From Lineus longissimus (Eukaryota > Nemertea > Pilidiophora > Heteronemertea > Lineidae), in contig NC_088309.1 of assembly GCF_910592395.1 (NCBI RefSeq), forward strand, positions 20,710,599-20,774,598: a stretch of DNA of 64,000 bases. Reading direction: 5' to 3'. Within the stretch, counting starts at the first letter, position 1. Every line of letters begins with the position of its first letter. The notes below the pieces were generated by a model. The model did no database searches. It was not told the DNA's origin and saw only the letters and a list, made by a program, of their open reading frames with translations. The translations under genes were made by a program, and so were the position numbers. This document shows, one piece after another, positions 34,201-45,650 of the stretch.

Positions 34201-37200
34201 AAATGATTTCCGACCAGAACCTTTGCGGGGCATTCCAAAATCCCAGTCTCATTCCCTAAGCAATTAAAAGCGACTACAACGTTGTTAGGAACACCTATCC
34301 GGGATGGGTTGACTCTATAGGAAAAGCCATAATCGAAGCCGAATTCCTTGCAGGTGGTGTTGGCAAATACAGAGTAGTTTCCAACGGAGGATATGTAAAA
34401 CACGTTTTTGTTCGCTTTTAGTCCGACCGGGCCATGAGTGTTCCATAGGAGTGCTGAAAGTTTAAGTTAGGATAGAGTAGCTGTCAGGTCTCTATAAAGC
34501 GCACAGATAAAATCGGTTCAGCTAGAGAAAAATTGGACCGCACCTGTATATATGACAAAGCGTGTTCGAGTTGGCAAGGCGTATCACTTAATTTGAGTTA
34601 AAATCCATAATAGGTCAAAAGCTCTAATAACGTAAGCCTACGTATCCGGGGAAGCCATATCAAGAATATGCCATCGTAAAAGAACAGAGACCGGATCACG
34701 TTTTAGTTTTTCCACAAAAAAAAACGTTTTGAAAATTTGCTGTGTTAGTGATGAAATTGTAACGATAAAGGAGGTCCACAAATTATGAAAAATGTATATA
34801 TCTAAACGGCTTTATTTTAAAGTAGACCATGATTTGAAAAAGTTGAAAAGGACATCGGTGGAATCTACCTTGAAATGACTCATAGCAGAACATCTGGACA
34901 GTCTCATTCACTTGATATCCAAATGGGTCAAAGTTGCAGTCTTCAATCGCCTCTTCACTGCCTGAACACCTGATGTTAAACGTCAGGTAGGTCCCTGGCC
35001 CGGCGTATTGAAACCATTTAGGAAGTCCCTGGGCTTTGCACAAAACCTCTGCCTCTTCTTTGCCCCATTCATATGCGTTGATAAGGTAGTGCTTGTTACC
35101 CGCCCGAACCTGAACAGCACCGAACGTTCTGTTTGATAGTTTGACCTTACCTGAAAAGCACAGCAATTTGCAAATCGCACGCTATTGATGAATTCGATTT
35201 AAAATGACCACTAGTACTTATAGACCATGATCGTCAACTCTCTCTCTTACTCAACATCTTCCAAATAGATAGAAACATGTCGTCAGTAGTGTTGAAATAG
35301 GTTTACGATTTATATTGCGTATCGGAGTCGAAGGACTTAGTTATGTTTAAGGGTTTGCCTTTCTGAGACCGCATCAAAGGACATTTTTATAAAATTTTAT
35401 ATTTCCAAAACAATCACTAAAAACGTAGAACTCACTGTCGTGGCATACGATATTAATGAAGGCGGTATTTTCTACTTTTTTAATTCTGAATGTGCAGTTC
35501 TCCAAGCTTGGCTCCGTATTCTCGCAATCGAACATAATGCTGAGTGGGGACGTCACGTTGACAGCAGTTGTATTGTAGGTCCTTCCCGTAGAATAACCAA
35601 GTCCCCTACAGGCGACGATCGTCTCCTCCTCGCCCCATCCTAAAGGTGACACATACAAGACCTCACCTACGTTGGTTGTATTTACTTTCAGCATTCCGTA
35701 GGTTACATTGGTTAAACCTGAAAGCGGAAATGTCAATAATATTTTTCAAGGATGGCAGTTGATGTGTATGTCGGCAACCTGTGTACGTCACATCACTTGT
35801 CTTTTTCCATCTCTGCTGCAGCCGGATTCCATCAAAAATAGCCAATGAAACCAAACGTACTTCTTGGAATTCCCCCAACTCGGTAACAACCTTCTTCAAA
35901 GGGTTATCGGCTAATTCATGAGGTCATTGCCATCCGATTTTTTTTCTCGATAATCCTTTGCTACTGGTCGTACTATGTGTGCTACAAATATGGTGTATTT
36001 GTGATGACCACGAAATTGCACAATTCACCAGACTTGTTGTATCAAAAAAAGCACGCCATCTCTTATTGCAATTCTGTGTACAGGCGTTGCTACATGCTAT
36101 AAACCTACTAACTGTACTGTGCGCTGTGAAAATGCTCTGAATGTGATCACAATGACATTGTAAAACTCACCAAACTGGTTGTAGCAAAAGACACTTGCGG
36201 CACGTGACTGTCTCTCAAAGAGTAGCTTAGGCGTGCACTCGTCAAGTGCAGATTTCACTTCTTCACACTCAAAGGTCAAAGACCAGTTAGTTTCCTTTTC
36301 CAACGAGCTAGTGTATCTAAACCCTTTGGCAGCCGGTGTTGTTAGATGAGAACAAATTGTTCCGGCTGTTGAGACACTGAGACTGTTTGCTTTGATTGGA
36401 GATGTGTAGTTTGTTTTCGTTAAATTAACGGTAATTGTGCCAAAGTTTCCACTTTCTAAAGATGGAACTGAAACGAAAATGATGTAGATGGCCATGTGGT
36501 CGATTTGTTATGCATGCTACATGTAACCTTTGAACCAAAACTAGGTAAGGAAATTCTTATGCAATAATAGAGTATGCCATCAGCCGTGGTCTATTTAACG
36601 TTCATCTCGACGAAAGCTTTCTCCAAACAGAAAGATGCCTGCACGTATATAGATTGGCTCACTCCAGGTCTATTAACGTCCTTGCCCTTTCACGAGCAGA
36701 AAAGAACTAGATTGATGTACCATGCTTGGACAATAGGTGCATCTGTATCGTTACAATTTCTCCATAAATCTACCTCCATATCTCTTGATATAACCAAGAA
36801 TTCATAAAGACTACCAACGATCATGTAGGACTCACCAAGGTTGTCGTAGCATACCACACTTGCAGTATGAGAGATCACACCCCTCTGAACCAGCAACGTG
36901 CAGTCATTAAGCTTAGTTGCAGTCTTCTCGCAGGCATACGTTATGTTTAAGCCGAAAGCCTTTTGCTCATCCTTGGCCTCAGCAGGAAAGCCTATCCCTC
37001 GTTTCAATGACAGCGCGTTGCAAAATGCTGTTCTTTCGTTTAACCCCCAACCATCGTATGAAATGCTGAATTTAGCGGATCGTACTTTGATCATCACTCG
37101 GCCATATGGTTTTTGCTCAGAAAACATATCTGAAAAAGTAAATAAAGTCATATACCTTTACATTCGTCCAGAAATATTGACTTAGTTACATTCAGTGCTT

Positions 37201-40200
37201 CGACATCCCCTGTGCATGTTCCGTCTATGTGTGTTAGACCGCGCCAGCGTGCATAATTGTAGTGATTTTTAAAAACAAGTACGTCAACTGAGTAACAAGA
37301 AGAGCACTTGTATGGAGAAGAACTATTTATGGAATTTCCTCTGCTGTGTAAACTAAAAAAGCAACAAAAACAGGAATAAAATCAATAGTGGCAGAGCATA
37401 ACCAACTAGATTCGTTTGCCCAGGTCATCACCTGTTTACAATTTTGAAGAATACTGAGAGCATAAGCATTCCGGTTGCCTCCGGCCTTCTATAGTGCTCA
37501 CCTGCTTCCGAATAACAAAAAGCCTCCGCCACCTTAGTCAACGTGTCCGAGTATAAAACACGTATTTGACACTCTTGGACGCGAGACATGGAGCTGGTAC
37601 AGTTCATGGCGAGTCGTACGCCTGATTTGCTGGCAGGAAGGCTGCTGATGAAACCAATTCCATGGGTAAAGGACAGGTTCCGACAAACTGTTCCGGCCTC
37701 GTCATTGCTCCAACCGTCGGTGCTTGGATAGATTTCGTAACTGCCATTACTCTGGAAGTTTGTCCTCACTGTGACTCCACCAAAGGTTTGTTCATTTAGA
37801 GCGGGCTCTAGTAAAATCAAATATTATTAGGTGGAAGAGTTGCATTATGGTTGGACGTGATCAGTATTTAGTCTGTTGCTGGTGTCTACCGCTGCTGATT
37901 TTCTATAGGGAAGTCCGTTTTTGAATCCCAGCCATTTACAGCCGATTCCAGCACTGTATTCGCCCCACCTACTGATCAGCTGAAATGAAAAGAGTTGTGG
38001 CGCCAACAGTCAAAGTGACTGCACAATAGTTCTTACCCGTTGCTAATGTACCTAAAACAATGAATTGGGTGATTCCTCAAAAAACGGTTACCTGCGTCAA
38101 ATCGACTACGTTGAACTTGAAGAAGCCTACCGCAATATCTTTGATGACTTATCGAGTATGTGGAGCAGGCAGGAATTTTGACTTACCGAAGACATCGTAA
38201 CACAGAGCTGCAGCAACCTTAAACTTTTGACTTTGGGGTGCAACAACAGTAAAGGTGCAATCCGCTATTTTTGCTTTGACGGTGTCACATTGGTAGCTCA
38301 GGAGAGGTTTGCTGCTGTCTACATCTGTTGAATTGATATAAGGAAGTCCCCGCCGGAATCCTTGTCCTTTACATAGTGCCGAAGCTTCTGTGGTGCCCCA
38401 ATCTTTAGCCGATATAAAGTGCGTGGTAGAACCAACTGTCAGCGTCACCGAACCATAGTTGGTACCAACTGGCAGTGAACCTGAAATAAAATCATTGATT
38501 TCTCTGAAAAATGATGCTCTACTCTTCGACACTATTTTCTGTAACAACGGAAACTTTAAGACTATTGATATCCTGGCCATGTTGACTTGGAAGAGTTTTA
38601 AAATACACTTATCCGAAACTCTCTGGTGCAAAGAGATTCCTACCTGGGTCTTTGAAACAGAAAACGCCAGCAATCTTCTCAACGATGATGTTCTTGATTT
38701 CTGCATTGCACATTTCAATCTTCGGCATTTGTTGTGAGCAACCAAAACTCAGTTGTAATTCTGGAATTGTTGTTATCTTATTCGACGGGATATTATATGC
38801 ATATGGTACGCCGAATGAATATTGTTTCTGGTCGCATATTGTTTTAGCTTCAAACTCCCCAAGTCTAGCCGAAATAGTGTACTTGGCATTGGACAGCTCG
38901 ACCATCACATTGCCATAGTGTGTATTAGATATGACGGGTTCTGAAAAAGAAATTTTATATTTCACACGCGAGGTGAGAAATGAGAAGCAATGAGATGCTA
39001 AAAAAGAAACATTTTGGAAAAGTAAACAGATCGTGATCAAGACACTCCACTCCGGATAAAACTGGAGACAGGTGATCAAGGCTACCGCCAGTGACCGTTT
39101 ATGCGCTTACACATGCACAGTGTGTACTCTATAGGGTGGTAAATTGTCGCGCGTAGCTTCTGATAGATAAAAAAAACTTTCGTGCAGGTAAATTACGGAG
39201 GTCAGCCTATAGGTGCTAGGGTGACATAGTTTGGAAAGTCGACGTCGCGCTGCATCCGCAGTTTTCACTTACTCTGGCCGGTTTTCACCCGTTCTTATCG
39301 CAGATATACTTACCCATTCCATTGTAACATACGACACCGGCCACTGTATCGTTGCTGTCAACTTTGATGCGTGTACGGCACTTTGTTATATCAGTAACAC
39401 CAGCCTCACAGTCAATCACAACTTTTATCGTTGTTTTATTAGCAGCAGGGATGACGTGTTTGTAAGGTAACCCTTTTGTGAATGCACCGACTGAGGTGGG
39501 TGTGGACATGCAGAGAGCCTTGGCTTCATCTGCCCCAAAGGTTTCAGGCAGTGCAAAGTAGGCGTAAGCGCCTGCCTGTATTAGGACTGAACCTATATTC
39601 CCGTTCCTGGCAGATACTGAAAGAAATGAACATTTTCTACTCCGAAACATATTCAAAGAGAAAACGCTAAAAGGCAGGCATACATTTGCAGGTTAAATAT
39701 AACGTCATCATTCTTCTATGACAGGTTTCCTTTTTTTTCAATGAAGATGAGGCCATTCCGCACTTGAATTTAATAGAACCTTAGTCTGAACCACTACAAC
39801 TACACTGTCAGTACCCCGGTAGGGCATGTACTCAATTATTCAAACATTTAAACAATGCATAGTTCTTATAAAAATTAAATAGTATTTACCAGTGTATTTG
39901 TCAGCACAGACAGCCATCGCAGAAGAGTTACACGATGTCGGAGATACATCAGCTCCTATTGTCATGGCGCTCGGACATTCGAAAAGACTATTTTCACTTC
40001 CCGAACATCCCAGACTCGCAAACCAGACATTCGGCGTTATTTCGGTTTCAAAAAACTCCCCTGGAATTGCGATTGCCGTCTGAGTGTCTGGAGCAGATCT
40101 GCAGGAAACTAACGCATCGTGTTCCGTGAACGAGTCTCCGCATATTCCCCTTTCCACGTTTTGGATCTCCGAATAGACACGATTGTTTTTCACATTCGCC

Positions 40201-43200
40201 GAGTAGAACTTTGTTCCTGAAATGTAAACATACGGCAGTCGGTGGGTCAGAGGTCTTCATATTCCGCTTCTGACGAATGTTATAGATAATGATTCCTGAG
40301 GCGTTTAAAAAAGAGAGGGAATATTTAAAATATTCATGAGAGCACGGTTGCCAATTATCGGCTCCGATCAATTGGATCAATCTCAGGTTTGTACAAAGCA
40401 ATAACGCTGAAATATCGAAGGATAGCGAAGGAATGTCTCCCCACCTTCGATTTTCCCGACCTGTTTCACATGACTGTCCAATGCGTCAACACCTACGCCA
40501 CAGTTGTACTGTGACACATCTGTATGTACGTGAACCAAGAATATCGCCAAACCCTGCGGTGAAATTGCTTATTACCACTACAAGCGAAGCATCATATCTT
40601 TGTTGCAGCTCCCTGCAGGGACACTTTTTTTTGTCGCATGCGACAGCCGGCAAGCTATAACTTCGCTACAACAGAAAGAGGGGGTCTACGGAAGCATAAC
40701 GCCACCTTACCATTGATGTCACAAACAGCAACAGCAGCATAGTACGAGGTAAGACGGTCCGTCGTTTTGCCGCAACAATCTTTTGTCTTCGTTCTATAAC
40801 AAGGGAACATTTTGACCATCATATGTTGGATGTTTTTTGAAATGACCACGGCCATCTCGCCATACAGTCTGCTTGAAATGGCACGCCCTCCTTCATAGCC
40901 TGCTTCCGCACATGCTACTCTAGCAATAGCATCGCTCCATTTGCTGTCGTACCGCAGAGCTAGCGGGTTTTCTCCGTCGAAAACATGAACTGTTGCTCCC
41001 TTGCTTAGATCTATGAAAACTGGAAAGGAAGAGGGAAGTGTTTCTAATCAGACTGAATCAGGAAGATGACACGATGCAGTCAAGTGACGTCAGGATTTCA
41101 GCCCGATATCAAATAAAATGACTTCAGTTATAAACGATGCTCTTAGTCTTGGCAGAACTACAAACTCGGGAAAAACGCACACAGTGGGTAAAGTATTTGT
41201 TTGCCTTAAAATACGTGTTTATTCAGAGAGGTGTTGATGACACAAAAGGAACAGGCAAAAGACCAGTTCATTTCGAGTGATGCTAATGTTATAGGCCACG
41301 CTCTCTTATCTTCATTCCCTTCTATATACCCCTCTAACACGGTAATAAGATGACCAGCCTTACATATATGTTGTTACAAAAGTCAACCGATACCTTTACC
41401 ACCGTGACGCAGATAACAGAAAGAAATAGTCAAGAATGACGCCCAGATGCCAGCATTTTTAAAAAGACTACTGCACCTCAAAGACAACTGCAGACACTTT
41501 CAAAACCTGTACCATTTCAAAATCATGTGTTTATTCTACTGACATTCTAAACAAATGTGTCACTTGCCTTTGTTATTTTCTCTATTCCAGCATTGAATTA
41601 AAACCAATTTGGCGTCAGAATTGCAGGTTCCTGACACAATGGTACATTCCTCAGTTGAGAGGCCGATACTTTCACATTGGTTTTGCGTAAGACATTCCTT
41701 CTGGTCAGAATGTAGGAATTGTGTTTCCTTAAAGCGCAAATAGAGATAACTATAACCGCTGAGCGATTGTCCATTTTGGTATCCTAATTTAAAGCAGAGC
41801 TTCGCATAAGATGCCGTTGCGAAATCCGATTTGACCGATAGATACTTGTACCCGGAGGTCGTTGCTGTTACGTTTTTGACGCTGAACTTAACGAAACCAA
41901 CCGCTTGGCCTGGGTGGAGTGCCAGACTGAGTATTATTCCTGAAAAACGTTGATGTATAATTAACGTGTGTATTATTTTGGGCAGCTTACTCGGAACCAA
42001 AACCGATCTTTTAGGCTCTTTCAGAAGTAAATGTCACTGTCCTTCATTGGCCGCTACTGGGCCGCTTTCTTCAATGTTTTGTTTTTCTTAAATCTATTTT
42101 CGGGACCCAACACAATTTCTGGGTAAGTGATTTGCAAATCAAGGATTCTTTTTCTTCAGTGTAGCCCTTTAGCGATTTATTGGGGGGGGGGAGGTGTTTG
42201 AACGGGGGCCGATTTAAATGATACTTGGCTCATTTGCAGATATACACGAACAAATGTTAGCAACATTCATCAAGAAATAAGCAGTACAGAGGAGAAAACA
42301 TATTTCGTAGTCATGGTTACTGAAATGTGAAAATCCTCTTGGGTCCCGAAATTATATTTTTTTCTTGACTTGTGAATTAATAAGAAGCAGGAAAATCGTT
42401 TTTGATTTTCCGTTGATACGTAAGTGGAGGCGTGCTTCATATGTTGATCATTCAACCTGTACAAACCTTTTCTACAAACAAAGTTCAGCTGCTCTGAACA
42501 GGCGGCCTCTTTCCAGTCGTAATGATCATTATGTTGCACAAGCTTCGCGCACTTTAATGGCCCATTAGAATTTCTCGAAACCAATTTGTTTCTGCCCTCA
42601 TTCTTGAAGTCATAGGATGAACCATCCACCCATGTTAAGTCATTTGTCAGACCAATCCAGATGACACTGTAGCTACACCTGAAAAGATATCAAATATTTG
42701 ATAAAAGTTAATTTTTGATGCTATTATTTCATATTAGTTAAAGTAGCAAATAGATTTCGCCAAGAACAGATCTGTGCGATCTTTCTGAAACGCATTTTTA
42801 AGGATTGTTATGCGCTCTGTACCCCTCAATATCACGAGATGCGGTCCGTCGTTGCCGGAAAATCAGATCAGTTCCCCATTCTATTCGGGCCAGTTGATTG
42901 GGCACCGCGCACGGTGTATACATTTGTATTTGTTCTTGCCTATGTTTCAACGACGCATCATCATGTTCATGGTTAAGGAGAGGCTTCCTGTTTCAGATTG
43001 TCGGCTCTCCCCGGTTCCCTTCCGAACCTACATATCTAATGCCACGATGGAAAGTAACTTTTCATTCTTCAAACAAATGCCATACATACCCTGCCATCAG
43101 CTCAATCAGGAAGTTATTCTCGACATCGCTGTGAATGCTGGCAAGTTTGCTTTCATTCGCAACGCATGCTGCCTTGGCGTCGGAAAAACTTCGTGTTGTC

Positions 43201-45650
43201 GAGGGTAACATGAACGATGCTCCACTAGTGTCCAGCTTGGTCCAACCAGTGTTACATTCTAAAGAAGATAATATAACAATGCAGCTGTATAGTATACACT
43301 CTTAGAAAAAGACTTCCCGTTGTGTAGACAGACATACACAAATTACTAAGCTTCAGAAAATTCGTAATAACTGTATTAGGCATTGTGTATAACTGCATTT
43401 CTATTTTCCGGGACCACCGCTAATTGCGAACGGCGTACCCCTTCAAAGTCGACCTTCAATCAGTTGCGAATCGGAAATGATGCCAATCAATAACTTCCTA
43501 TTTCGTATAGTTTGCAGTGTCCACACATTACTTGATATCCTAATGAAAATCAATATCTGATTTCAATCAAAATGCTTTGATAATAATTGTGGAATACAAC
43601 AGTTTTGCCCAAGATGTGGTTCTCGTCAGATTCTGACCATTAAACATTTATAAACAAAGTGGTTATTTCCACGACAAAATCGTGGACGCAAGCCCGAAAG
43701 TGACGTTCCATTCACGACTTATTTCGTCCGATCAAATCGATCCACAGACTTTATCTGCCCTCTCAGGGCCCTCTTGTATATGGTAGGCGGGAGGGGACAT
43801 AAATCAGAATATATCGGTCGATTAATTACTTGCGCCGCAAAGGCCTCCCGCGAATGATGCGCCGCAACAATGCCCCGCTAAAAACGCGCCGCAAAAGAAT
43901 GCGCCGTGAAAATCTCGCCGCGTGACCCAATTTAAACCAATCAGGAGCCAAGGACGGTTTGAATTTTGCGGCAGAGGTATTTTCGCGGGAGTCTTATGCA
44001 CGATTTGCGGGGGACTTATGCAAATTTCGCGGGAGATTTGGCGGCGCACTTCTTTAACCAATCAGAGACATCGTAACTTCGTAAACCCGCCGGAAAATAC
44101 GATGTCTCTGATTGGTTAAAGAAGTGCGCCGCGAAGGTCTCCCGCGAAATTTGCATAAGTCCCCCGCAAATCGTGCATAAGACTCCCGCGAAAATACCTC
44201 TGCAGCAAAATTCAAACCGTCCTTGGCTCCTGATTGATTTAAATTGGGTCACGCGGCGAGATTTTCACGGCGCATTCTTTTGCGGTGTGTTTTTAGCGGG
44301 GCATTGTTGCGGCGCATCATTCGTGGGAGGCCTTTGCGGCGCAAGTAATTAATCGGCCGATATATTCTGATTTATGTCCCCTCCCGCCTACCATACTCTT
44401 GAGGTAACTCTCAACTTCATTTTAACAAAAATCATCATTTAAACATGTTGACGAATGTTATTCCGATGATCAGTGGTTGTCATTGAGTGGGCTATGGGTT
44501 TCTTTCTCCGCTATTGTTTACTTTGGGTGCGACTGTTGCCATCACTTTCTACACGTTATCGTCATTGTTACATTATAAAGGCGGTTGCATTACTGGCTCG
44601 TCAATTTATTCTAACACAATTGCCTGTCATTTCGATTATTCATGAAAGTCTATAACGATGAGAACAGATCAATTAGTTTAATAAGAATTCTTTTACGCTG
44701 TGCTCGGGTAATCAAGCACTTGAAAGATAACAAATCAACCCCGCTGGGAAGCCACAATGCATCATCGCAAGCATGATACACTTAAAGGTTGACCTGATAT
44801 AAGGACCCGGCCACCATTTTGGCTAGAAGCAATTAGCACTCTTTCAGAACGAAGTGAATGCCAATTTCAAATCAAGGGTGGGATACTATTTTTTATTTCC
44901 CAGAGAACCGCCTCCCTGGTTTTGAATTGGCATTCACTTCATTTTCAAGAAGTTCTAATTAATTTAGGATTTTAAGTTATGTAAACAAAATGGTTGTAAG
45001 TATGGTCAACCCTTAGGTACTAGCCGCCTGCACTCACCCTATTTCACAGCTGGTGATTGTCGTGGCGAAAATGGACGAAAAAATGGATGGATTTTGTTAA
45101 ACCACTAATTGATATCAACGATACATTATATTGTACGCCCCTATTCAATTTCGAATAGTACTCTCATGAAACGAGCACATACGTGGTTACCGATACAGAG
45201 GGCTGTTGACACAAATTTAGAGGGTGTTGACACAAAATTAATGCACCTTATTGATTACAAATGTATATTGTCAAGATACAATACTTCTTCAAAAATATCT
45301 AAAGCTAATGGCTCATGCGAAGTAAACATGTCAACTGCAGTGATACTTCAAGCTGCTACTCGGATGTGCAGCCAAAAATGTATCGGTTTCGTGAAAAATG
45401 AACGCGTTTTTACACTGATTTGTGTATTATGTTCAATGTTATACTTTGATTACAGTACATAGGGCATTTTAATTCTCAGCGTTGATTTTTTTAAATGAAA
45501 ATGTTTGAGTGTGATATTTGCGAATAAACAGCATGGATGATATCTGCGTTTGGCAGCAAAAGGGGTTAACTTACCAGGAGCGACACCAGCCTGTACTGCG
45601 TACCGTGCTAGGAATATCGGAAGAAGAAACCGAGTCCATTTTGCGGCCAT
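25004..45650 (-). CDS. Giant C-type lectin / multi-SRCR protein gene (29 exons identified)
   Basis: One minus-strand gene with a signal-peptide exon (45575-45650), two C-type-lectin exons and 26 single-exon SRCR-like modules. Every junction follows ag|...|gt except one GC donor. Phases run 1, 2, 1 through the lectin and then 1-1 for every SRCR exon, so all 29 exons join in one frame: about 8.63 kb of coding sequence, ~2,876 residues before an unresolved C terminus. SRCR domains bind microbial, lipid and protein ligands; large multi-SRCR proteins are expanded in echinoderms and amphioxus and are thought to act in innate recognition. With no membrane span found, it could be secreted or membrane-bound. 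Splitting into two genes is possible but no second start or stop is evident. Confidence 0.75.
25609..27035 (-). CDS. SRCR modules 23-25, near-identical triplication
   Basis: Exons 26733-27035, 26171-26473 and 25609-25911, each 303 nt, phase 1-1, spaced exactly 562 bp apart. The proteins differ at only a few residues (STVV/SAVV, VKPVW/VKRVW, GKNG/GRNG). The intron between modules 24 and 25 and the intron between 23 and 24 are nearly identical as well. Each has six cysteines and a WTQQAADVLCRQ...GNETTLDHC signature typical of SRCR domains. Confidence 0.85.
27321..28874 (-). CDS. SRCR modules 20-22
   Basis: Exons 28497-28874 (module 20), 27915-28223 (21) and 27321-27623 (22), all phase 1-1. Modules 21 and 22 carry the GYVCA(S/T)GW...AA(D/N)VLCR...W...CxGxExSLxxC pattern and six cysteines. 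Module 20 is longer (378 nt) and lacks the first cysteine (GFVTDTDW) while keeping the IACK, PECNGTERSLHQC and AAAFC positions. Intergenic-size introns here contain no other gene. Confidence 0.8.
29351..31802 (-). CDS. SRCR modules 16-19, divergent with extra cysteines
   Basis: Exons 31497-31802 (16), 30924-31241 (17), 30078-30422 (18) and 29351-29719 (19). Module 18 is classical (GYICDKDWTQADATVSCR...ECTGDENNIENC). Module 19 has YICGHDD...VICR...GCTGSESSLLEC. Module 17 keeps the core but its first cysteines are shifted into an N-terminal KTCGEKVCG motif. Module 16 has several additional cysteines (ICLNSTACVN, ESEKECLKG). All are phase 1-1 with good splice sites. Confidence 0.75.
32034..32405 (-). 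CDS. SRCR-like module 15, longest and most divergent
   Basis: 372-nt exon, phase 1-1, acceptor cttctttcag, donor AAAAG|gttatt. It contains GVAGYLCDPNGDLSLLETYLLC in place of the usual VC...W...A..VCR. A glycine/serine-rich middle follows, then IEDC and YVTC. An SRCR fold is inferred from position, phase and the flanking cysteine positions rather than overall similarity. Confidence 0.6.
32902..39616 (-). CDS. SRCR-like modules 4-14, the four-cysteine block
   Basis: Eleven consecutive phase 1-1 exons: 39314-39616, 38644-38940, 38187-38480, 37502-37807, 36836-37129, 36171-36467, 35436-35717, 34869-35150, 34163-34453, 33437-33739 and 32902-33213. Each keeps the C-x-x-x-G(F/Y) helix cysteine, the xxCxxxxxxLxxC pair and the final AxxxC, but lacks the cysteine in the usual VC(D/A)xxW strand and its partner before the last strand. 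Modules 13 and 14 add one unrelated cysteine. Most carry several N-glycosylation sites. The domain fold is an inference from spacing; this subtype differs from named SRCR groups A and B. Confidence 0.7.
39890..41939 (-). CDS. SRCR-like modules 1-3
   Basis: Exons 41568-41939 (1), 40711-41019 (2) and 39890-40216 (3), phase 1-1. Module 3 has ICGDSFTEHDALVSCR and LGCSGSENSLFEC, a clear SRCR. Module 2 has DAIARVACAEAGYEGGRA...AAVAVC. Module 1 is degenerate (AKLCFKLGYQNGQS...LVLIQCW) and ends with a GC splice donor (AAAG|gcaagt). This donor is the only choice that preserves phase 1; the nearby GT would give phase 2. Confidence 0.7.
41560..41567 (-). other. Non-canonical GC splice donor
   Basis: AAAG|GCAAGT at the end of SRCR module 1. 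GC-AG introns normally show this strong consensus. Using it keeps frame with the next exon (acceptor tcctttccag at 41020-41021). Confidence 0.6.
42467..43258 (-). CDS. C-type lectin domain, two exons
   Basis: Exon A 43090-43258 encodes ECNTGWTKLD...SFSDAKAACVANESKLASIHSDVENNFL. Exon B 42467-42678 encodes YSVIWIGLTNDLTWVDGS...CAKL...WKEAACSEQLNFVCRK. Together they give the standard CTLD order: first disulfide, helix 1, SIHS, the WIGL core, the C-x-L...C...FVC disulfides. Phases 1, 2, 1 fit both neighbours. The EPN/QPD and WND calcium-sugar motifs are absent (the WND position reads YDWKE), so binding is probably not classical calcium-dependent sugar recognition. Confidence 0.8.
43780..44400. 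mobile_element. ~610-bp near-perfect palindrome (foldback MITE) in intron 1
   Basis: Left arm from tatggtaggcgggagg and right arm ending cctcccgcctaccata are inverse complements for about 290 bp, with a ~26-bp spacer near 44075-44100. CTCTTG flanks both sides, suggesting a 6-7 bp target duplication. Arms are GC-rich, with recurring gcgccgcaa and cgcgggag words. No protein is encoded; ORFs inside are mirror images. Confidence 0.75.
44783..45020. mobile_element. Second, shorter inverted-repeat element in intron 1
   Basis: gaagtgaatgccaattt near 44853 is mirrored by aattggcattcacttc near 44930. The outer parts (aaggttgacc...ccattttg and caaaatgg...ggtcaaccctt) are also mirrored, so the whole ~240 bp can fold back. 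The loop includes a T-rich stretch. Confidence 0.6.
45575..45650 (-). CDS. Signal-peptide exon of the lectin/SRCR gene
   Basis: ATG at 45650 opens MAAKWTRFLLPIFLARYAVQAG, a short basic-hydrophobic signal peptide. The donor CCTG|gtaagt leaves phase 1, matching the lectin acceptor (cttctttag). It is the only signal-like start upstream of the lectin exons. Confidence 0.7.

Noticed and set aside
43822-44252. Mirror-image ORFs (TQFKPIRSQGRFEFC...) on both strands
   Set aside because: They come from the two arms of the palindrome and encode the same peptide on opposite strands.
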